64,000 bases of DNA. Origin: Clostridiales bacterium. GTDB taxonomy: Bacteria > Bacillota > Clostridia > Christensenellales > UBA1242. Positions 47,368 through 56,211 of the stretch are shown one piece after another. Position numbers and translations under genes: made by a program. Under the pieces are notes generated by a model that was not told the DNA's origin, made no database searches, and saw nothing but the letters and a program-made list of their open reading frames with translations. The DNA is taken from assembly GCA_918292005.1 (NCBI GenBank), contig CAKJZJ010000002.1, forward strand, positions 1-64,000, in the 5' to 3' direction. The first letter of the stretch is position 1. The number at the start of each line of letters is the position of its first letter.

Positions 47368-48007
47368 ACAATATTGTTTCTTCTGTAGTATTTGTATTGC
47401 ATGTATAGTCTTTCACATTCGCATTCAAAGTCAAATAATCATGTGGGCATTGAATAATATTTCCTGCCAAATCATAGTATGTGCACAAATCCCTATCAGC
47501 AAATATCTTCACGCAATATGGCATCCTAGAAGATAAATAACCATTGATGGCACCCTGCAAATAATTATTATCCACATCATGTGTAATAAAACTTACTTCA
47601 ATCGGTCTAATGTTTTTATGGAATGACTGGATATCATCAATGATAAAATCACTAAACAATCCACTCATATCTCCCCTAGTGAGTGCCAAATATGCATTAA
47701 ATGCCCTGGCATATTCTTTTTCAAATTTAGGTTCATTTTTAAACAACTCAATAAGAACTCTATCCATTACATACTCTTGGGCTACTAATTGCTTTTGAAT
47801 ACGAAGCTCGCATTTGTCTAAAAGCTTAGATAATATCTCAATATCTGACGAGTCTATATTCACACAACATGACTTGACATCGCCCGTGGTATTCAAATAC
47901 TTTCTTGCCAGTTTTAAAAAATCATTAGAACAATCTGTAAAAACAAAATTATCCTTAATTCTGCCCGGTATTAAATAATTCTCTACAAAATAATCATCAA
48001 TTTTCAT
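47366..48007 (-). CDS. Orphan 213-residue protein
   Basis: A cytosolic protein, helical in the first 110 residues, with a beta-rich C-terminal half (IRPIEVSFITHDVDNNYLQGAINGYLSS). Scattered Cys residues are present (CCVN, LCTYYD, IIQCPHDY). No known family is recognised. It has a strong promoter but no ribosome-binding site, because the -10 box is only six bases before the ATG; the mRNA is probably leaderless. Confidence 0.6.
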   Translation of the reverse strand: MKIDDYFVENYLIPGRIKDNFVFTDCSNDFLKLARKYLNTTGDVKSCCVNIDSSDIEILSKLLDKCELRIQKQLVAQEYVMDRVLIELFKNEPKFEKEYARAFNAYLALTRGDMSGLFSDFIIDDIQSFHKNIRPIEVSFITHDVDNNYLQGAINGYLSSRMPYCVKIFADRDLCTYYDLAGNIIQCPHDYLTLNANVKDYTCNTNTTEETIL

Positions 48008-48013
48008 ATCTGA

Positions 48014-48042
48014 ATTATAACATAGGTTCTATCACTTGTAAA
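48014..48042 (-). promoter_or_regulatory. Promoter placed for a leaderless transcript (213-residue orphan)
   Basis: TTTACA (48037-48042), a 17-base spacer and TATAAT (48014-48019), then six bases and the ATG at 48007. Confidence 0.75.
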
Positions 48043-48057
48043 TACCCAAATCTATAT

Positions 48058-48816
48058 CTATTTTACGAGTCTGAATGCATACAAACGCCTGTCTAATTTT
48101 ATACCTTTTTCGGTTGAATAATCTGCTATGTAATGGTCTAGTATTTTCTCGTCTTCATCTTCATCGAAATAATCAAGTATTGGTGTCCTTGTCAAAAGAT
48201 ATTTTAATTGCTCCCTATTGGGATAATACTCTACAAATCCAAAATTCTTTAGAACAATATCCGAAAAACCTAGGTCTACACATTGGTCAACAATTTCTTT
48301 TTTAAGTGGCTTGCCACCCTTAATAGTCTCCCAACCTTGACCACGACCAAAGTACTCCTTTAATTGTACACAATCTAAATAGTCTATGTCTTCGGATATA
48401 AACACACCACCTTTTTTTAGTACTCTATACACCTCGCTCATATTAGCACCACAGTGTCTTGAAACTACCAGGTCGAAGTATTCATCTGGGTAGTCCAGAT
48501 GTCCATCTCCATCACCCAGTTTTACTTCAAATTTTTCCTGATCATTGGCATCTAACCATTTTTTCTTGTTATTTTCCACCCTTTTGAGCATTTCTGGCTC
48601 TATGTCTATCATGACAATGTGTCTAGCATTGCCAAAATATTTTAATGCTTTTTCTCCACTACCACAGCCTATGTCTAGCATAATTGTTGTTGGCTTTATT
48701 GCCTTTACCACTTCTCCATAGTAATAATAATCCGATGAATACTCTACCAATGGACTTATGGCATCAAAACACCAGCCTTGTTCTTTTGCTACATCTTTGT
48801 AATTGAATTTTATCAT
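48058..48816 (-). CDS. SAM-dependent methyltransferase (class I)
   Basis: 252 residues. The SAM-binding motif I is IMLDIGCGSGEKALKYF near residues 50-66. An acidic end of strand 2 (VMIDIEPEM) and a motif IV region DLVVSRHCGANMSEVYRVLKKGGVFISED follow. It resembles Methyltransf_11/25-type small-molecule methyltransferases. The ATG at 48816 follows AAGGAG; a Met 20 codons earlier is not needed. A leader of about 190 bases precedes it. Confidence 0.82.
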   Translation of the reverse strand: MIKFNYKDVAKEQGWCFDAISPLVEYSSDYYYYGEVVKAIKPTTIMLDIGCGSGEKALKYFGNARHIVMIDIEPEMLKRVENNKKKWLDANDQEKFEVKLGDGDGHLDYPDEYFDLVVSRHCGANMSEVYRVLKKGGVFISEDIDYLDCVQLKEYFGRGQGWETIKGGKPLKKEIVDQCVDLGFSDIVLKNFGFVEYYPNREQLKYLLTRTPILDYFDEDEDEKILDHYIADYSTEKGIKLDRRLYAFRLVK

Positions 48817-49011
48817 AATTTTTCTCCTTGTAATATATAATACTTTTTGGTTGAAAATAAAAAACCTCCTTTTCATTAAACAGCAAAAAACTCAACCACG
48901 TTTGTATTGCGTGTCATATTTTTTGCCATTCATAAAGAAGATTTTAACCTAGTCTTTATTATTATTCTTACAAGCACATCGCGAATGGACGAATTGAAAT
49001 GCTATACCTTT

Positions 49012-49039
49012 ATTATATAAAAAATAGAATAATTGTCAA
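49012..49039 (-). promoter_or_regulatory. Promoter of the methyltransferase gene with a long leader
   Basis: TTGACA (49034-49039), a 16-base spacer and TATAAT (49012-49017). The start codon is about 190 bases downstream, so a regulatory leader is possible. A 13-codon ORF (48933 to 48892) lies in it but has no ribosome-binding site. Confidence 0.65.
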
Positions 49040-49059
49040 GCACAAAATCTAAATAGGCA

Positions 49060-49830
49060 TTACAATAATCTCTTAAACTCTTCTGCCAAAGCATGAGAAT
49101 TGCATGCAATAGTAACCTTGGTATCTCCAAATTTGCTCTCTATTATCTCGGCACCCGCCACCTGACATATATATTTACCTGGAGTAATATCCCAGACATT
49201 ATTAGTTATCAATACATATGCCTGTATTTTATTACTAGCAACGAATGAAAACTCAAATCCAGCCGAACCAAATACTTTGATACGCATTACCTTGGGTGCC
49301 AATCCACAGATAATACTATTCTGATATTTAAATTTATCTGCATCGGCAAATATATCACAGAAATTCACAATACTATCTTGTACTGGAACACTATCATTAA
49401 TAGTGGTCTTTTTACCATTAACATATAGACCATCAGCACTTGCCTCATACAATTCACCTATAGTGGGACAGTATATCACTGCCAATTGACACTCTCCGTC
49501 CACAACAAATGCCGTCTGTATGCACCACATAGGTATATCTCTGGAGAAATCTACTGTACCATCAATAGGATCTATTACCCAACATCTACCTACGCACTCT
49601 TTATTTGGATTATTCTCTTCACTGACGATATTATCATTAGGATAGTGTTTTTTAATCTCCTGTATGAGATATTGCTCTACAGCCAAATCACAATTTGTTA
49701 CGAAATCTCCACCATAATTTTTGGAATATTTCCTATCCACCATCTTGGGAGTATTCTTTATATATTTATCATAAGCATTTATCACTACACCTTTTAAAAA
49801 CTTCAATTCATCTGGATATTTATTTTCCAT
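49060..49830 (-). CDS. Inositol monophosphatase family protein
   Basis: 256 residues. The metal-binding motifs are complete: the Glu pair in IVSEENNP, WVIDPIDGTVDFSRDIP near residue 83, and the C-terminal WDITPGKYICQVAGAEI. Members remove a phosphate from inositol 1-phosphate, fructose bisphosphate, PAP or similar, using magnesium. The substrate is not clear here. AAGGAG lies before the ATG. Single-gene unit in the accessory island. Confidence 0.85.
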   Translation of the reverse strand: MENKYPDELKFLKGVVINAYDKYIKNTPKMVDRKYSKNYGGDFVTNCDLAVEQYLIQEIKKHYPNDNIVSEENNPNKECVGRCWVIDPIDGTVDFSRDIPMWCIQTAFVVDGECQLAVIYCPTIGELYEASADGLYVNGKKTTINDSVPVQDSIVNFCDIFADADKFKYQNSIICGLAPKVMRIKVFGSAGFEFSFVASNKIQAYVLITNNVWDITPGKYICQVAGAEIIESKFGDTKVTIACNSHALAEEFKRLL

Positions 49831-49954
49831 TAGCTATCTCCTTATTCAGTATACAATGCTCATTATAACAGAGATTTTATTTTTCTCTTATCAATTTTAT
49901 AAAACTTTCAAAAAAAGCAGTGCTATCATAGATTATCAATTTTGAAACTTGCAA

Positions 49955-49990
49955 AAAATAAAAGATTAGAGAAATTTCTCTAATCTTTTT
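49955..49990. terminator. Terminator of the zinc-ribbon/nuclease gene
   Basis: A perfect 28-base palindrome (49961-49988) flanked by A- and T-runs. Confidence 0.8.
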
Positions 49991-51629
49991 TATATCTCCA
50001 GTGATAACCTCCAGCAGTTTTTGATTTACCATTACAGCATGCTGATATAGAACCACCAGTTGTATTTATTGATTGTGCAGCTTCTTTTATACAATTATAA
50101 ATTTCCCCAGTATCTAAATTGATAACTTTTTTATAATGTGATGCAATTGTTATTTGTCTTGCACATTTCGGACAATTTTTTCCTTCTGTTCTATGACTTA
50201 CAGCAGTTTTCCATTCATTTCCACATTTACTGCATTTCCACCAGTATATTTTATTAGACATAGGTCTAATCTGTGATGGTTTAATATCTCCATTTTTTTC
50301 ATAATTCCATTCTTTTGCAATGTTTGGGTATAGTGTTTGTAAATCATTTTCTCCAGTTAAAACCTTTTGTCCTGCACAATAAGGACAACCACATTTCATA
50401 TTACCAGTTCTTGATGATATTGTTGCTTGCCACTCATGACCCTTTTTACATTTCCACCATACTTTTTTATCACTACCAATTGAAAGTAATTCTGGATTTA
50501 ATCCTTTATTTTGTTTATAATTCCATTCATTTATCAAATCATTATTGGCTACATTTCTTTCTTTTGGAATAGTCAAAGTTTTATTAAGAATAATTGAATA
50601 ATCATCTTCAATATTAGGTTCAGTATTTAATTTTGTATTGTATCTATTATTTATAAATTCAAATGTCTTTTTAATAATTTCTTTTAATTGTAAAATTGGA
50701 TCTTTATCTATTTCTACTTTAATGGTATCAATTTCTGTTTTATATTCTGGACAACCTTCTTCACGAATACGAATAAGCTGTAGATTATTTATTAAGCATA
50801 AATTATCTTTTTTTAAATCTCTTTGAGTGTTCTTATGCCATTGTCTACCATCATATTCAATGCCTAAATTTAATTCAGGTATATAAATATCTATTTCCAT
50901 TTTATTAAGCCAATTAAAATGTTTGCTTTCTTCAATTTGATAATGCTGTGATAGATAATAAGCTAATGTTTTTTCACGAATTGAAGTTTTTAATTCATTT
51001 TTACAATAAGGACATTCTGTTTTCTGATATCCAGCTCGTGATGCAATAGTTGCTTGCCATTCGTGTCCTTTTTTACATATCCACCATACTTTTTTATTTA
51101 CCCCATAGGTTAATTGTTGAGGAGTAATAGTATTTTTAGAGTAGTTCCATTCTTTTAAAAGTTCTGGGTTAGTTGTTGTTAAATCATTTACTCCAACAAT
51201 TATCTTTTGATTAGCACATACAGGACAAATAATTTCACCTTTTACCACATGGTCAATTCTTGCTTCAAAAATATGCCTTTTGTCTTTATCACAAATCCAC
51301 CATACCTTTTTGTTACTATGTGCAAAAACTTCATTCGGTTTTAAATCATTTAATTCATAATTCCATTTTTTTGAAATTGCAGGATAAACTGTTTGTAAAT
51401 CATTTTTACCATCAATTAAGACTTTATTTGCACAACATGGGCAATTTTGTCCTTTATTTCTATTATTACATATACTTTCCCATTCATATTTACATTTATG
51501 ACATTTCCACCATACTTTTCGATTACTACCACAGGTTAATTTATCTGGAAAAAGACCAAGAGAGCTATTTTTCTCCCAATTCCATTCTTTCATTAAATCT
51601 TTGTTATTTATTACATAATCTTTAGTCAT
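49980..51629 (-). CDS. Zinc-ribbon (DUF4379-like) protein with nuclease-like core and NUMOD1-like tail
   Basis: 549 residues. Five repeats of about 65 residues each have the pattern K/E-WNY ... VWWKC-x-x-C-x-x-x-W ... CP-x-C (three before residue 200, two at about 345-470), as in probable zinc-ribbon DUF4379. Between them a block near 230-255 (KMEIDIYIPELNLGIEYDG followed by RQWH) looks like a PD-(D/E)xK or Vsr-type endonuclease core, with a later RIREEGC. The tail near 500-545 (TGEIYNCIKEAAQSINTT) resembles NUMOD1, a DNA-binding module of homing endonucleases. Start: ATG at 51629, leaderless by promoter position. Probably a selfish or defence-type nuclease. Confidence 0.75.
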   Translation of the reverse strand: MTKDYVINNKDLMKEWNWEKNSSLGLFPDKLTCGSNRKVWWKCHKCKYEWESICNNRNKGQNCPCCANKVLIDGKNDLQTVYPAISKKWNYELNDLKPNEVFAHSNKKVWWICDKDKRHIFEARIDHVVKGEIICPVCANQKIIVGVNDLTTTNPELLKEWNYSKNTITPQQLTYGVNKKVWWICKKGHEWQATIASRAGYQKTECPYCKNELKTSIREKTLAYYLSQHYQIEESKHFNWLNKMEIDIYIPELNLGIEYDGRQWHKNTQRDLKKDNLCLINNLQLIRIREEGCPEYKTEIDTIKVEIDKDPILQLKEIIKKTFEFINNRYNTKLNTEPNIEDDYSIILNKTLTIPKERNVANNDLINEWNYKQNKGLNPELLSIGSDKKVWWKCKKGHEWQATISSRTGNMKCGCPYCAGQKVLTGENDLQTLYPNIAKEWNYEKNGDIKPSQIRPMSNKIYWWKCSKCGNEWKTAVSHRTEGKNCPKCARQITIASHYKKVINLDTGEIYNCIKEAAQSINTTGGSISACCNGKSKTAGGYHWRYKKD

Positions 51630-51635
51630 ACGTGT

Positions 51636-51641
51636 ATTATA
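51636..51641 (-). promoter_or_regulatory. Extended -10 box, leaderless start of the zinc-ribbon/nuclease gene
   Basis: On the minus strand TGT-TATAAT, six bases, then the ATG at 51629. The -35 is weak (AAGACT at 17 bases). No ribosome-binding site. Confidence 0.6.
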
Positions 51642-51698
51642 ACATAAAAATAACAAAAAGTCTTGATTTGATTATATTTTTATGATGGCATTTAAACG

Positions 51699-51835
51699 TG
51701 TGCTTGTCTTGATACAAGTCGTTGTCGCTTCGCTCCAACGAAGACAAGCACAACAATACACTAAGTTAGAAGAAAGAGTGTGTGCTGGCAGAGCAAATGC
51801 ACGACACTCTTTCTCTCTTTTTTCTCCTTGTTTTT
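51699..51835. ncRNA. Candidate structured RNA: two stacked long hairpins
   Basis: Hairpin 1: outer stem 51699-51710 with 51741-51752, inner stem 51720-51724 with 51736-51740. Hairpin 2: outer stem 51771-51781 with 51804-51814, inner stem 51782-51785 with 51799-51802, then a T-rich stretch, so on the plus strand hairpin 2 could act as a terminator. No convincing promoter is seen on the plus strand. Call made on structure alone. Confidence 0.3.
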
Positions 51836-51961
51836 AGTGTAAACGAATATTATTTGTAGTCAAGGTTAAAATGTATGTCTTGTAATTGTAAATATTAAGA
51901 TAACAACGACAACCTATGACAACGGCATAATATCCGTTTTGTTGGCTAGTTAAGAGAGAAT

Positions 51962-51997
51962 AAAAAAACACTCTAACTTTTTCAAGTTAAAGTGTTG
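51962..51997 (-). terminator. Terminator of the HD/ART-like gene
   Basis: A 13-pair stem with one mismatch (51967-51979 with 51984-51996), then a T-run on the minus strand. Confidence 0.75.
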
Positions 51998-52044
51998 ATT
52001 ATTTGGCTAGTTTCAAAAGTCAATGACTATGCACTGCTTTTATT

Positions 52045-53712
52045 CTACATTTCATTCCAGAAATTTTCATGCTTTAACTCAATTATTCTACGAGCAATAT
52101 CCCCTGGTTTTTTAAAGGTCTGACTAAATCTCTCATTACCATTCCTATAGTAGTCACCAGTATCGTGGTCACGAGTGATAGCATACGTAGAATATGCCCC
52201 ACCATCGCATGCAAACATTACTTCTCCCATACACATGATTCCACGAATTTCATCAGGGGTAGGCATTCTATTTAGGTGTAGTGCTAGTTCCTCGACAATA
52301 CGATCGCGCCATGCTTGTATCTCTGGTTTTTTATTTTGCAATTTATTCAAATGTGCCTTAGATGCCAATTCTAGATTCTCTGTAATTAAGAAATCTATTA
52401 GCCACTGGGCTGACTCTTTACCAATACCTATTTTAGGATAAATAACTTTGTGACAGGTCTCCATAGTATATGCATCTTCTTTATCCTTAGTACATGCAGA
52501 TTTTTTACGTGCAATACCTTTACCTATATCATGGATTAATAGCAGAAATCTTAACATTTTAGCCACATTTGGTGTAATTTTATGACTATAACCATCTTCA
52601 AATATTCTTAATGCCGTCTCGGTATGTTCTCCTACAGTGAAGCCTTCCCATACTCCTGCACTCATATCTAGATATTTCTGAATTCCCAGATGGGAGCTAG
52701 CAGCCTTCACAAATTCTTGTGGATCATCTATGCTCAATATATCATTCTGAAATTCTTTATCCGGAATTCTATTATCAAATATCCTATCAACAGCATCATA
52801 ATTCCTATGCATCTTTTCTCTGCTTTCTCTCACATAATCTACTGTATTTACTTTATCTAGATCAAAGATAAGAAAATTTACTAGTGTATCATTGAGAGTA
52901 GCAGAATCCACCATCGTTCTATTACCAATTATATTGTTTTTCCTACACCATGCAAATAGTACTTGTGGATTAATATTATAGCTCCTACCATTATACTGAA
53001 TGCTAGTCTCATTGTCGTACATTACAGCATTCATTAGTTTAGCAGGATTTAAATATTTCAGGAATGTCTTGGTATTGAATGCTTCACAGAAAGCCCTAAC
53101 ATAATCGTTTACCTCATCCCGATTTACACTAGGCATTCTCCTAGATGTTTCTCTAGATATTAGATCAATATCTTCATTAGACAGTGGCAAATGAATCTCA
53201 TTCTTTTTACCCTTTTCCTGCATTACACCCCTAGCCGTTTTCATGATAAGTCTATCTTTAAAATCAGCAGGCATAAGTTCGGTAACACTTACATTGCCTA
53301 GGGTTTTTATGGATTCTCTAAATAGTATTTGTTTGCTTTCTTCGAGAGCATCCACATAGAATGCCGTTCTCATAAAATACAAATCTTCACTATCATCTAA
53401 TGGCACAATTCTATGCACCTGAATAGTAGATTTGGTAATAACACGATTAGGATAATTCCTACGATTCCTTCCATCTCTAGCTTCGGCAAAACGTCTAGCC
53501 ACACCATATTCCCCAGTATTCAGTGCAGCTACATGGTTTACATTACGATTACCAGTAGAATTACCCGAATTATTAAACCTAGGATTAACATGCCAAACAG
53601 CATTAGTATCAGGATCGGTAAAAGCAGATCTACCATGAAATAATTGTAGATCTCTCATAGGAATTAGAAATCCTAATTGTACTAGATTTTGTATTGCTTC
53701 TTCTCTAGTCAT
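52045..53712 (-). CDS. HD-domain protein with ADP-ribosyltransferase-like N-terminus
   Basis: About 555 residues. The N-terminus has LQLFHGRSAF (about 21-30) and, after a conserved Asn/Thr-rich stretch, HVAALNTGEYGVARRFAEARDG (about 60-82). The spacing recalls the H-G-[ST] and hydrophobic blocks of ADP-ribosyltransferase folds, but the match is weak. The C-terminal third is an HD phosphohydrolase domain: VGEHTETALRIF near 357 and LLIHDIGKGIARKK near 388. Start: ATG at 53712, after GGTGATGGA; two earlier in-frame ATGs are possible. Sigma-A promoter upstream. Function unknown. Confidence 0.6.
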   Translation of the reverse strand: MTREEAIQNLVQLGFLIPMRDLQLFHGRSAFTDPDTNAVWHVNPRFNNSGNSTGNRNVNHVAALNTGEYGVARRFAEARDGRNRRNYPNRVITKSTIQVHRIVPLDDSEDLYFMRTAFYVDALEESKQILFRESIKTLGNVSVTELMPADFKDRLIMKTARGVMQEKGKKNEIHLPLSNEDIDLISRETSRRMPSVNRDEVNDYVRAFCEAFNTKTFLKYLNPAKLMNAVMYDNETSIQYNGRSYNINPQVLFAWCRKNNIIGNRTMVDSATLNDTLVNFLIFDLDKVNTVDYVRESREKMHRNYDAVDRIFDNRIPDKEFQNDILSIDDPQEFVKAASSHLGIQKYLDMSAGVWEGFTVGEHTETALRIFEDGYSHKITPNVAKMLRFLLLIHDIGKGIARKKSACTKDKEDAYTMETCHKVIYPKIGIGKESAQWLIDFLITENLELASKAHLNKLQNKKPEIQAWRDRIVEELALHLNRMPTPDEIRGIMCMGEVMFACDGGAYSTYAITRDHDTGDYYRNGNERFSQTFKKPGDIARRIIELKHENFWNEM

Positions 53713-53743
53713 ATTTTCCATCACCATATTTCTTATTATATGT

Positions 53744-53772
53744 ATAATATCACAAATATGCAATTTTGTCAA
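53744..53772 (-). promoter_or_regulatory. Promoter of the HD/ART-like gene
   Basis: TTGACA (53767-53772), a 17-base spacer and TATTAT (53744-53749) on the minus strand. Confidence 0.75.
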
Positions 53773-53819
53773 TATTTATGGGGCTATTTTCACACTTTGC
53801 ATATCATTAGTTTTGCAAA

Positions 53820-53849
53820 AACAAAAAAGCAGGACGACAGCCTGTTTTT
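53820..53849 (-). terminator. Terminator of the 173-residue orphan gene
   Basis: CAGG/CCTG extended by A/T pairs (53825-53833 with 53841-53849), followed by T-rich sequence on the minus strand. Confidence 0.6.
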
Positions 53850-53888
53850 CAAATATTCAATAAAAACTTTTTATCATATATACCAATA

Positions 53889-54410
53889 TTACATCACGTC
53901 ATCGTCATGTTCCATATTGTACTGCACATGCCCTAGCATATCATTTAGAGTCTCGGCGAATAGATTTGAAATAGATTGGTAAGGCTCTGTATATCCATCT
54001 GGGCCACCCATACTAATATACCTATCTCCAAATGACTTCTTTTGAGCGGGAAAAAATCTAATACGGACACTATCTTTATCCATGGTGGCTATGTAACCAG
54101 CATTTTCTGAAAATGGTCTATCCCACGACCTAGCCATATGATGCCAAGTAAAAGTATTACCATCTATAAAACTTCCACCTACCATATCATTGGCTTTCAC
54201 TATTCGCCCTGCAAATTTAGATAGTATTTTATATAGAGATGGATTCTCCGTCTTCAAAAACACAAATTCTTGATTATCTCTAGGTGACACAATCACTTCA
54301 TGAGAGAACCAAAAACATTCCAATTCGTGTTTATTTGAATCTCTCAGTACTATATGGTCCGACTCAATATCGCTATTAATTTTTTCTTTATAAATATTTT
54401 TGATTTCCAT
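53889..54410 (-). CDS. Orphan 173-residue protein
   Basis: A soluble alpha/beta protein with no family I recognise. Notable conserved-looking patches are LECFWFSHEVIVSPRDNQEF, FTWHHMARSWDRPF and RIRFFPAQKKSFGDR. The C-terminus is acidic (EHDDDV). A strong promoter lies so close to the ATG that the mRNA is probably leaderless. It is directly upstream of the HD/ART-like gene on the same strand but separated by a terminator. Confidence 0.58.
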   Translation of the reverse strand: MEIKNIYKEKINSDIESDHIVLRDSNKHELECFWFSHEVIVSPRDNQEFVFLKTENPSLYKILSKFAGRIVKANDMVGGSFIDGNTFTWHHMARSWDRPFSENAGYIATMDKDSVRIRFFPAQKKSFGDRYISMGGPDGYTEPYQSISNLFAETLNDMLGHVQYNMEHDDDVM

Positions 54411-54417
54411 ATTTTAT

Positions 54418-54445
54418 ATTTTAACACATTTGTAGCATTTGTCAA
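54418..54445 (-). promoter_or_regulatory. Promoter placed for a leaderless transcript (173-residue orphan)
   Basis: TTGACA (54440-54445), a 16-base spacer and TAAAAT (54418-54423), then seven bases and the ATG at 54410. Confidence 0.7.
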
Positions 54446-54539
54446 TTTGACTTCAACCAATTTAAGATATGTAATTAATAAATACAATTTGTTGCTTTCT
54501 ATAAAAAAATAGGTTATTATTATAAAAAAGGATATCGTT

Positions 54540-55235
54540 ATGGAAGAAATATTTAATTCTATGTATGTTCTAGATGGAACACCACAAATCTGGAAAATTT
54601 TAATAAGGTTAGGTTTGGCTATTATAGCAGGATTGATGATTGGTTTTGAGAGCAATAGTAGACTAAAAGATGCTGGAATAAAAACTCATACCCTACTCTG
54701 CCTAACATCATGTTTGCTAATGATAATATCTAAATATGGTTTTTATGAGATAAGTAAATTAGATGGGATACAATATGATGCAGCACGTATTGCATCAACT
54801 ATTATATCTGGTCTTTGCTTTATTGGTGCAGGAATGTTATTTTACAAACAAAACTCAATCAAAGGTCTAACCACTGCCGTATCTCTATGTTTAACTATTG
54901 CTATTGGCATGTGCTTCGGCTCTGGACTATTAATCACAGCAGGGATTATCACTATAGTAGTTATTTTATTACAATTCATCCTACATAAAAACAAAGGCTT
55001 TTTCAAAAGAAAAAAACTAATAGTACTCAATGCCAAATTTTATGCAGAAAATGGGTACATAAAGAGATTTAAAGAAATATTTGATATTGACCATTTTGAA
55101 CATTTCAGAATTTCTAAAGAAAATGACAAGGCTATCATCGAAGTAGAATTTCTATACAAAATCAAAATTTCTAGTGAAGAAATTTTTGAAATAACCAAAA
55201 GTGAACCACAAATAATAATGGTCGAAAAGAATTAA
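54540..55235 (+). CDS. MgtC/SapB family membrane protein
   Basis: 231 residues with four to five hydrophobic segments. RLGLAIIAGLMIGFESNSRLKDAGIKTHTLLCLTS is the MgtC family core (given here in two overlapping parts: RLGLAIIAGLMIGFE and RLKDAGIKTHTLLCL). RIASTIISGLCFIGAGMLFY follows. A cytosolic ACT-like C-terminal domain spans about 160-231. Known MgtC proteins inhibit the F-ATPase or affect magnesium homeostasis; the role here is inferred only. AAGGAT lies before the ATG. Confidence 0.85.
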   Translation: MEEIFNSMYVLDGTPQIWKILIRLGLAIIAGLMIGFESNSRLKDAGIKTHTLLCLTSCLLMIISKYGFYEISKLDGIQYDAARIASTIISGLCFIGAGMLFYKQNSIKGLTTAVSLCLTIAIGMCFGSGLLITAGIITIVVILLQFILHKNKGFFKRKKLIVLNAKFYAENGYIKRFKEIFDIDHFEHFRISKENDKAIIEVEFLYKIKISSEEIFEITKSEPQIIMVEKN

Positions 55236-55245
55236 TACAAAAACA

Positions 55246-55275
55246 AAAACTCTAGCGATTCGCTAGAGTTTTTAT
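55246..55275. terminator. Bidirectional terminator after the MgtC-like gene
   Basis: CTCTAGCG/CGCTAGAG stem extended by AAAA/TTTT (55246-55257 with 55261-55272). Confidence 0.8.
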
Positions 55276-55322
55276 TAAAACATCTTTTTATGACCTATTT
55301 TTCGCTGAGTATAAACATAAAA

Positions 55323-55997
55323 TTAAAATTTTTTTGAATCATCAAAGCCCGTGTCATAATCAACAGCACCAGAATTATGTTCCACATATTCATTGGATAA
55401 TGCGCTAAACATACACAGAAATGCTTTCGCCGTCTGTCTCGCATCGCCGATCGCACTATGTCTTTGTTCGCTAGATGTGACGAGATTATAATACTTCAAT
55501 ATATTATCAAGCGAACACCTGTCAAAATCTAGCTTGTTTTGCAATCTAAGAATAAGTGCCATTGTCGCTGTATCAATCGCATTTCGGCTAAACATATTAT
55601 TATAATCATACGGATTGTTTGAAATTAACGATTGCATATCTAGTCCAGCATCAACAAACATTTTCTTTAAGAAAGCAATATCAAAGGCGGCATTATGCGC
55701 AACTATCGTCATAGGCTCGCTATCAAAAAATTTGTTTTGAATATGTTTTAAATCTCTTATTATTTCTTGTGGATATTTCCCTTTTTGATTAATTTCTTGA
55801 TCGGTTATCCCATGCATCTTTCTAGCAAATTCGTTACATAGGTATTTACCATCTTTTGATTTGACTAGAGATTCATATTCACCTACAACTTTTCCATCTT
55901 TTAATATCACACCCGCAATTTGCATTAAAGATGCAGTTTGTGGATCGAGACCACCCGTTTCGGTGTCTAATACAAATAATGTGTTATTTATTCTCAT
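55323..55997 (-). CDS. DEDDh 3'-5' exonuclease (DnaQ-like)
   Basis: 224 residues with all three exonuclease motifs: FVLDTETGG at 8-16 (catalytic Asp 11 and Glu 13), IVAHNAAFDIAFLKKMF near 100, and the closing SEQRHSAIGDARQTAKAF near 185 (His and Asp). It resembles the proofreading subunit or stand-alone repair exonucleases. AGGAG precedes the ATG. No polymerase is near. Confidence 0.9.
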   Translation of the reverse strand: MRINNTLFVLDTETGGLDPQTASLMQIAGVILKDGKVVGEYESLVKSKDGKYLCNEFARKMHGITDQEINQKGKYPQEIIRDLKHIQNKFFDSEPMTIVAHNAAFDIAFLKKMFVDAGLDMQSLISNNPYDYNNMFSRNAIDTATMALILRLQNKLDFDRCSLDNILKYYNLVTSSEQRHSAIGDARQTAKAFLCMFSALSNEYVEHNSGAVDYDTGFDDSKKF

Positions 55998-56211
55998 AAT
56001 ATCTCCTACTCTGATATTACTTTAACATGAAAAACTCAATAAATCAATATCAAGTTTAAAATCAACACCAAATAGTAGACTTTTCAAATTTACAATATGA
56101 ATTCAAAATCAATATTAAAATTTGAATTATATCATGACACAAAAAGACTTTACACCCCTGCTCTACTTTGAAACATTTATATGACCAATTATGGCACAGG
56201 AAGATTTTACA

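Larger units (their letters stand above)
51630..52044. other. Structured intergenic region
   Basis: No ORF with start signals. It holds the promoter of the nuclease gene, two large hairpins (51699-51752 with a 12-bp outer stem and a 5-bp inner stem; 51771-51814 with an 11-bp outer and a 4-bp inner stem) followed by a T-rich run to about 51835, and a terminator at 51962-51997. The hairpin part looks more GC-rich than its surroundings. It could encode a structured RNA or be an end of a mobile element. Confidence 0.5.

Noticed and set aside
48892..48933. 13-codon leader peptide or IS3-type transposase remnant before the methyltransferase
   Set aside because: No ribosome-binding site, too short for a transposase match, and no inverted repeats around it.
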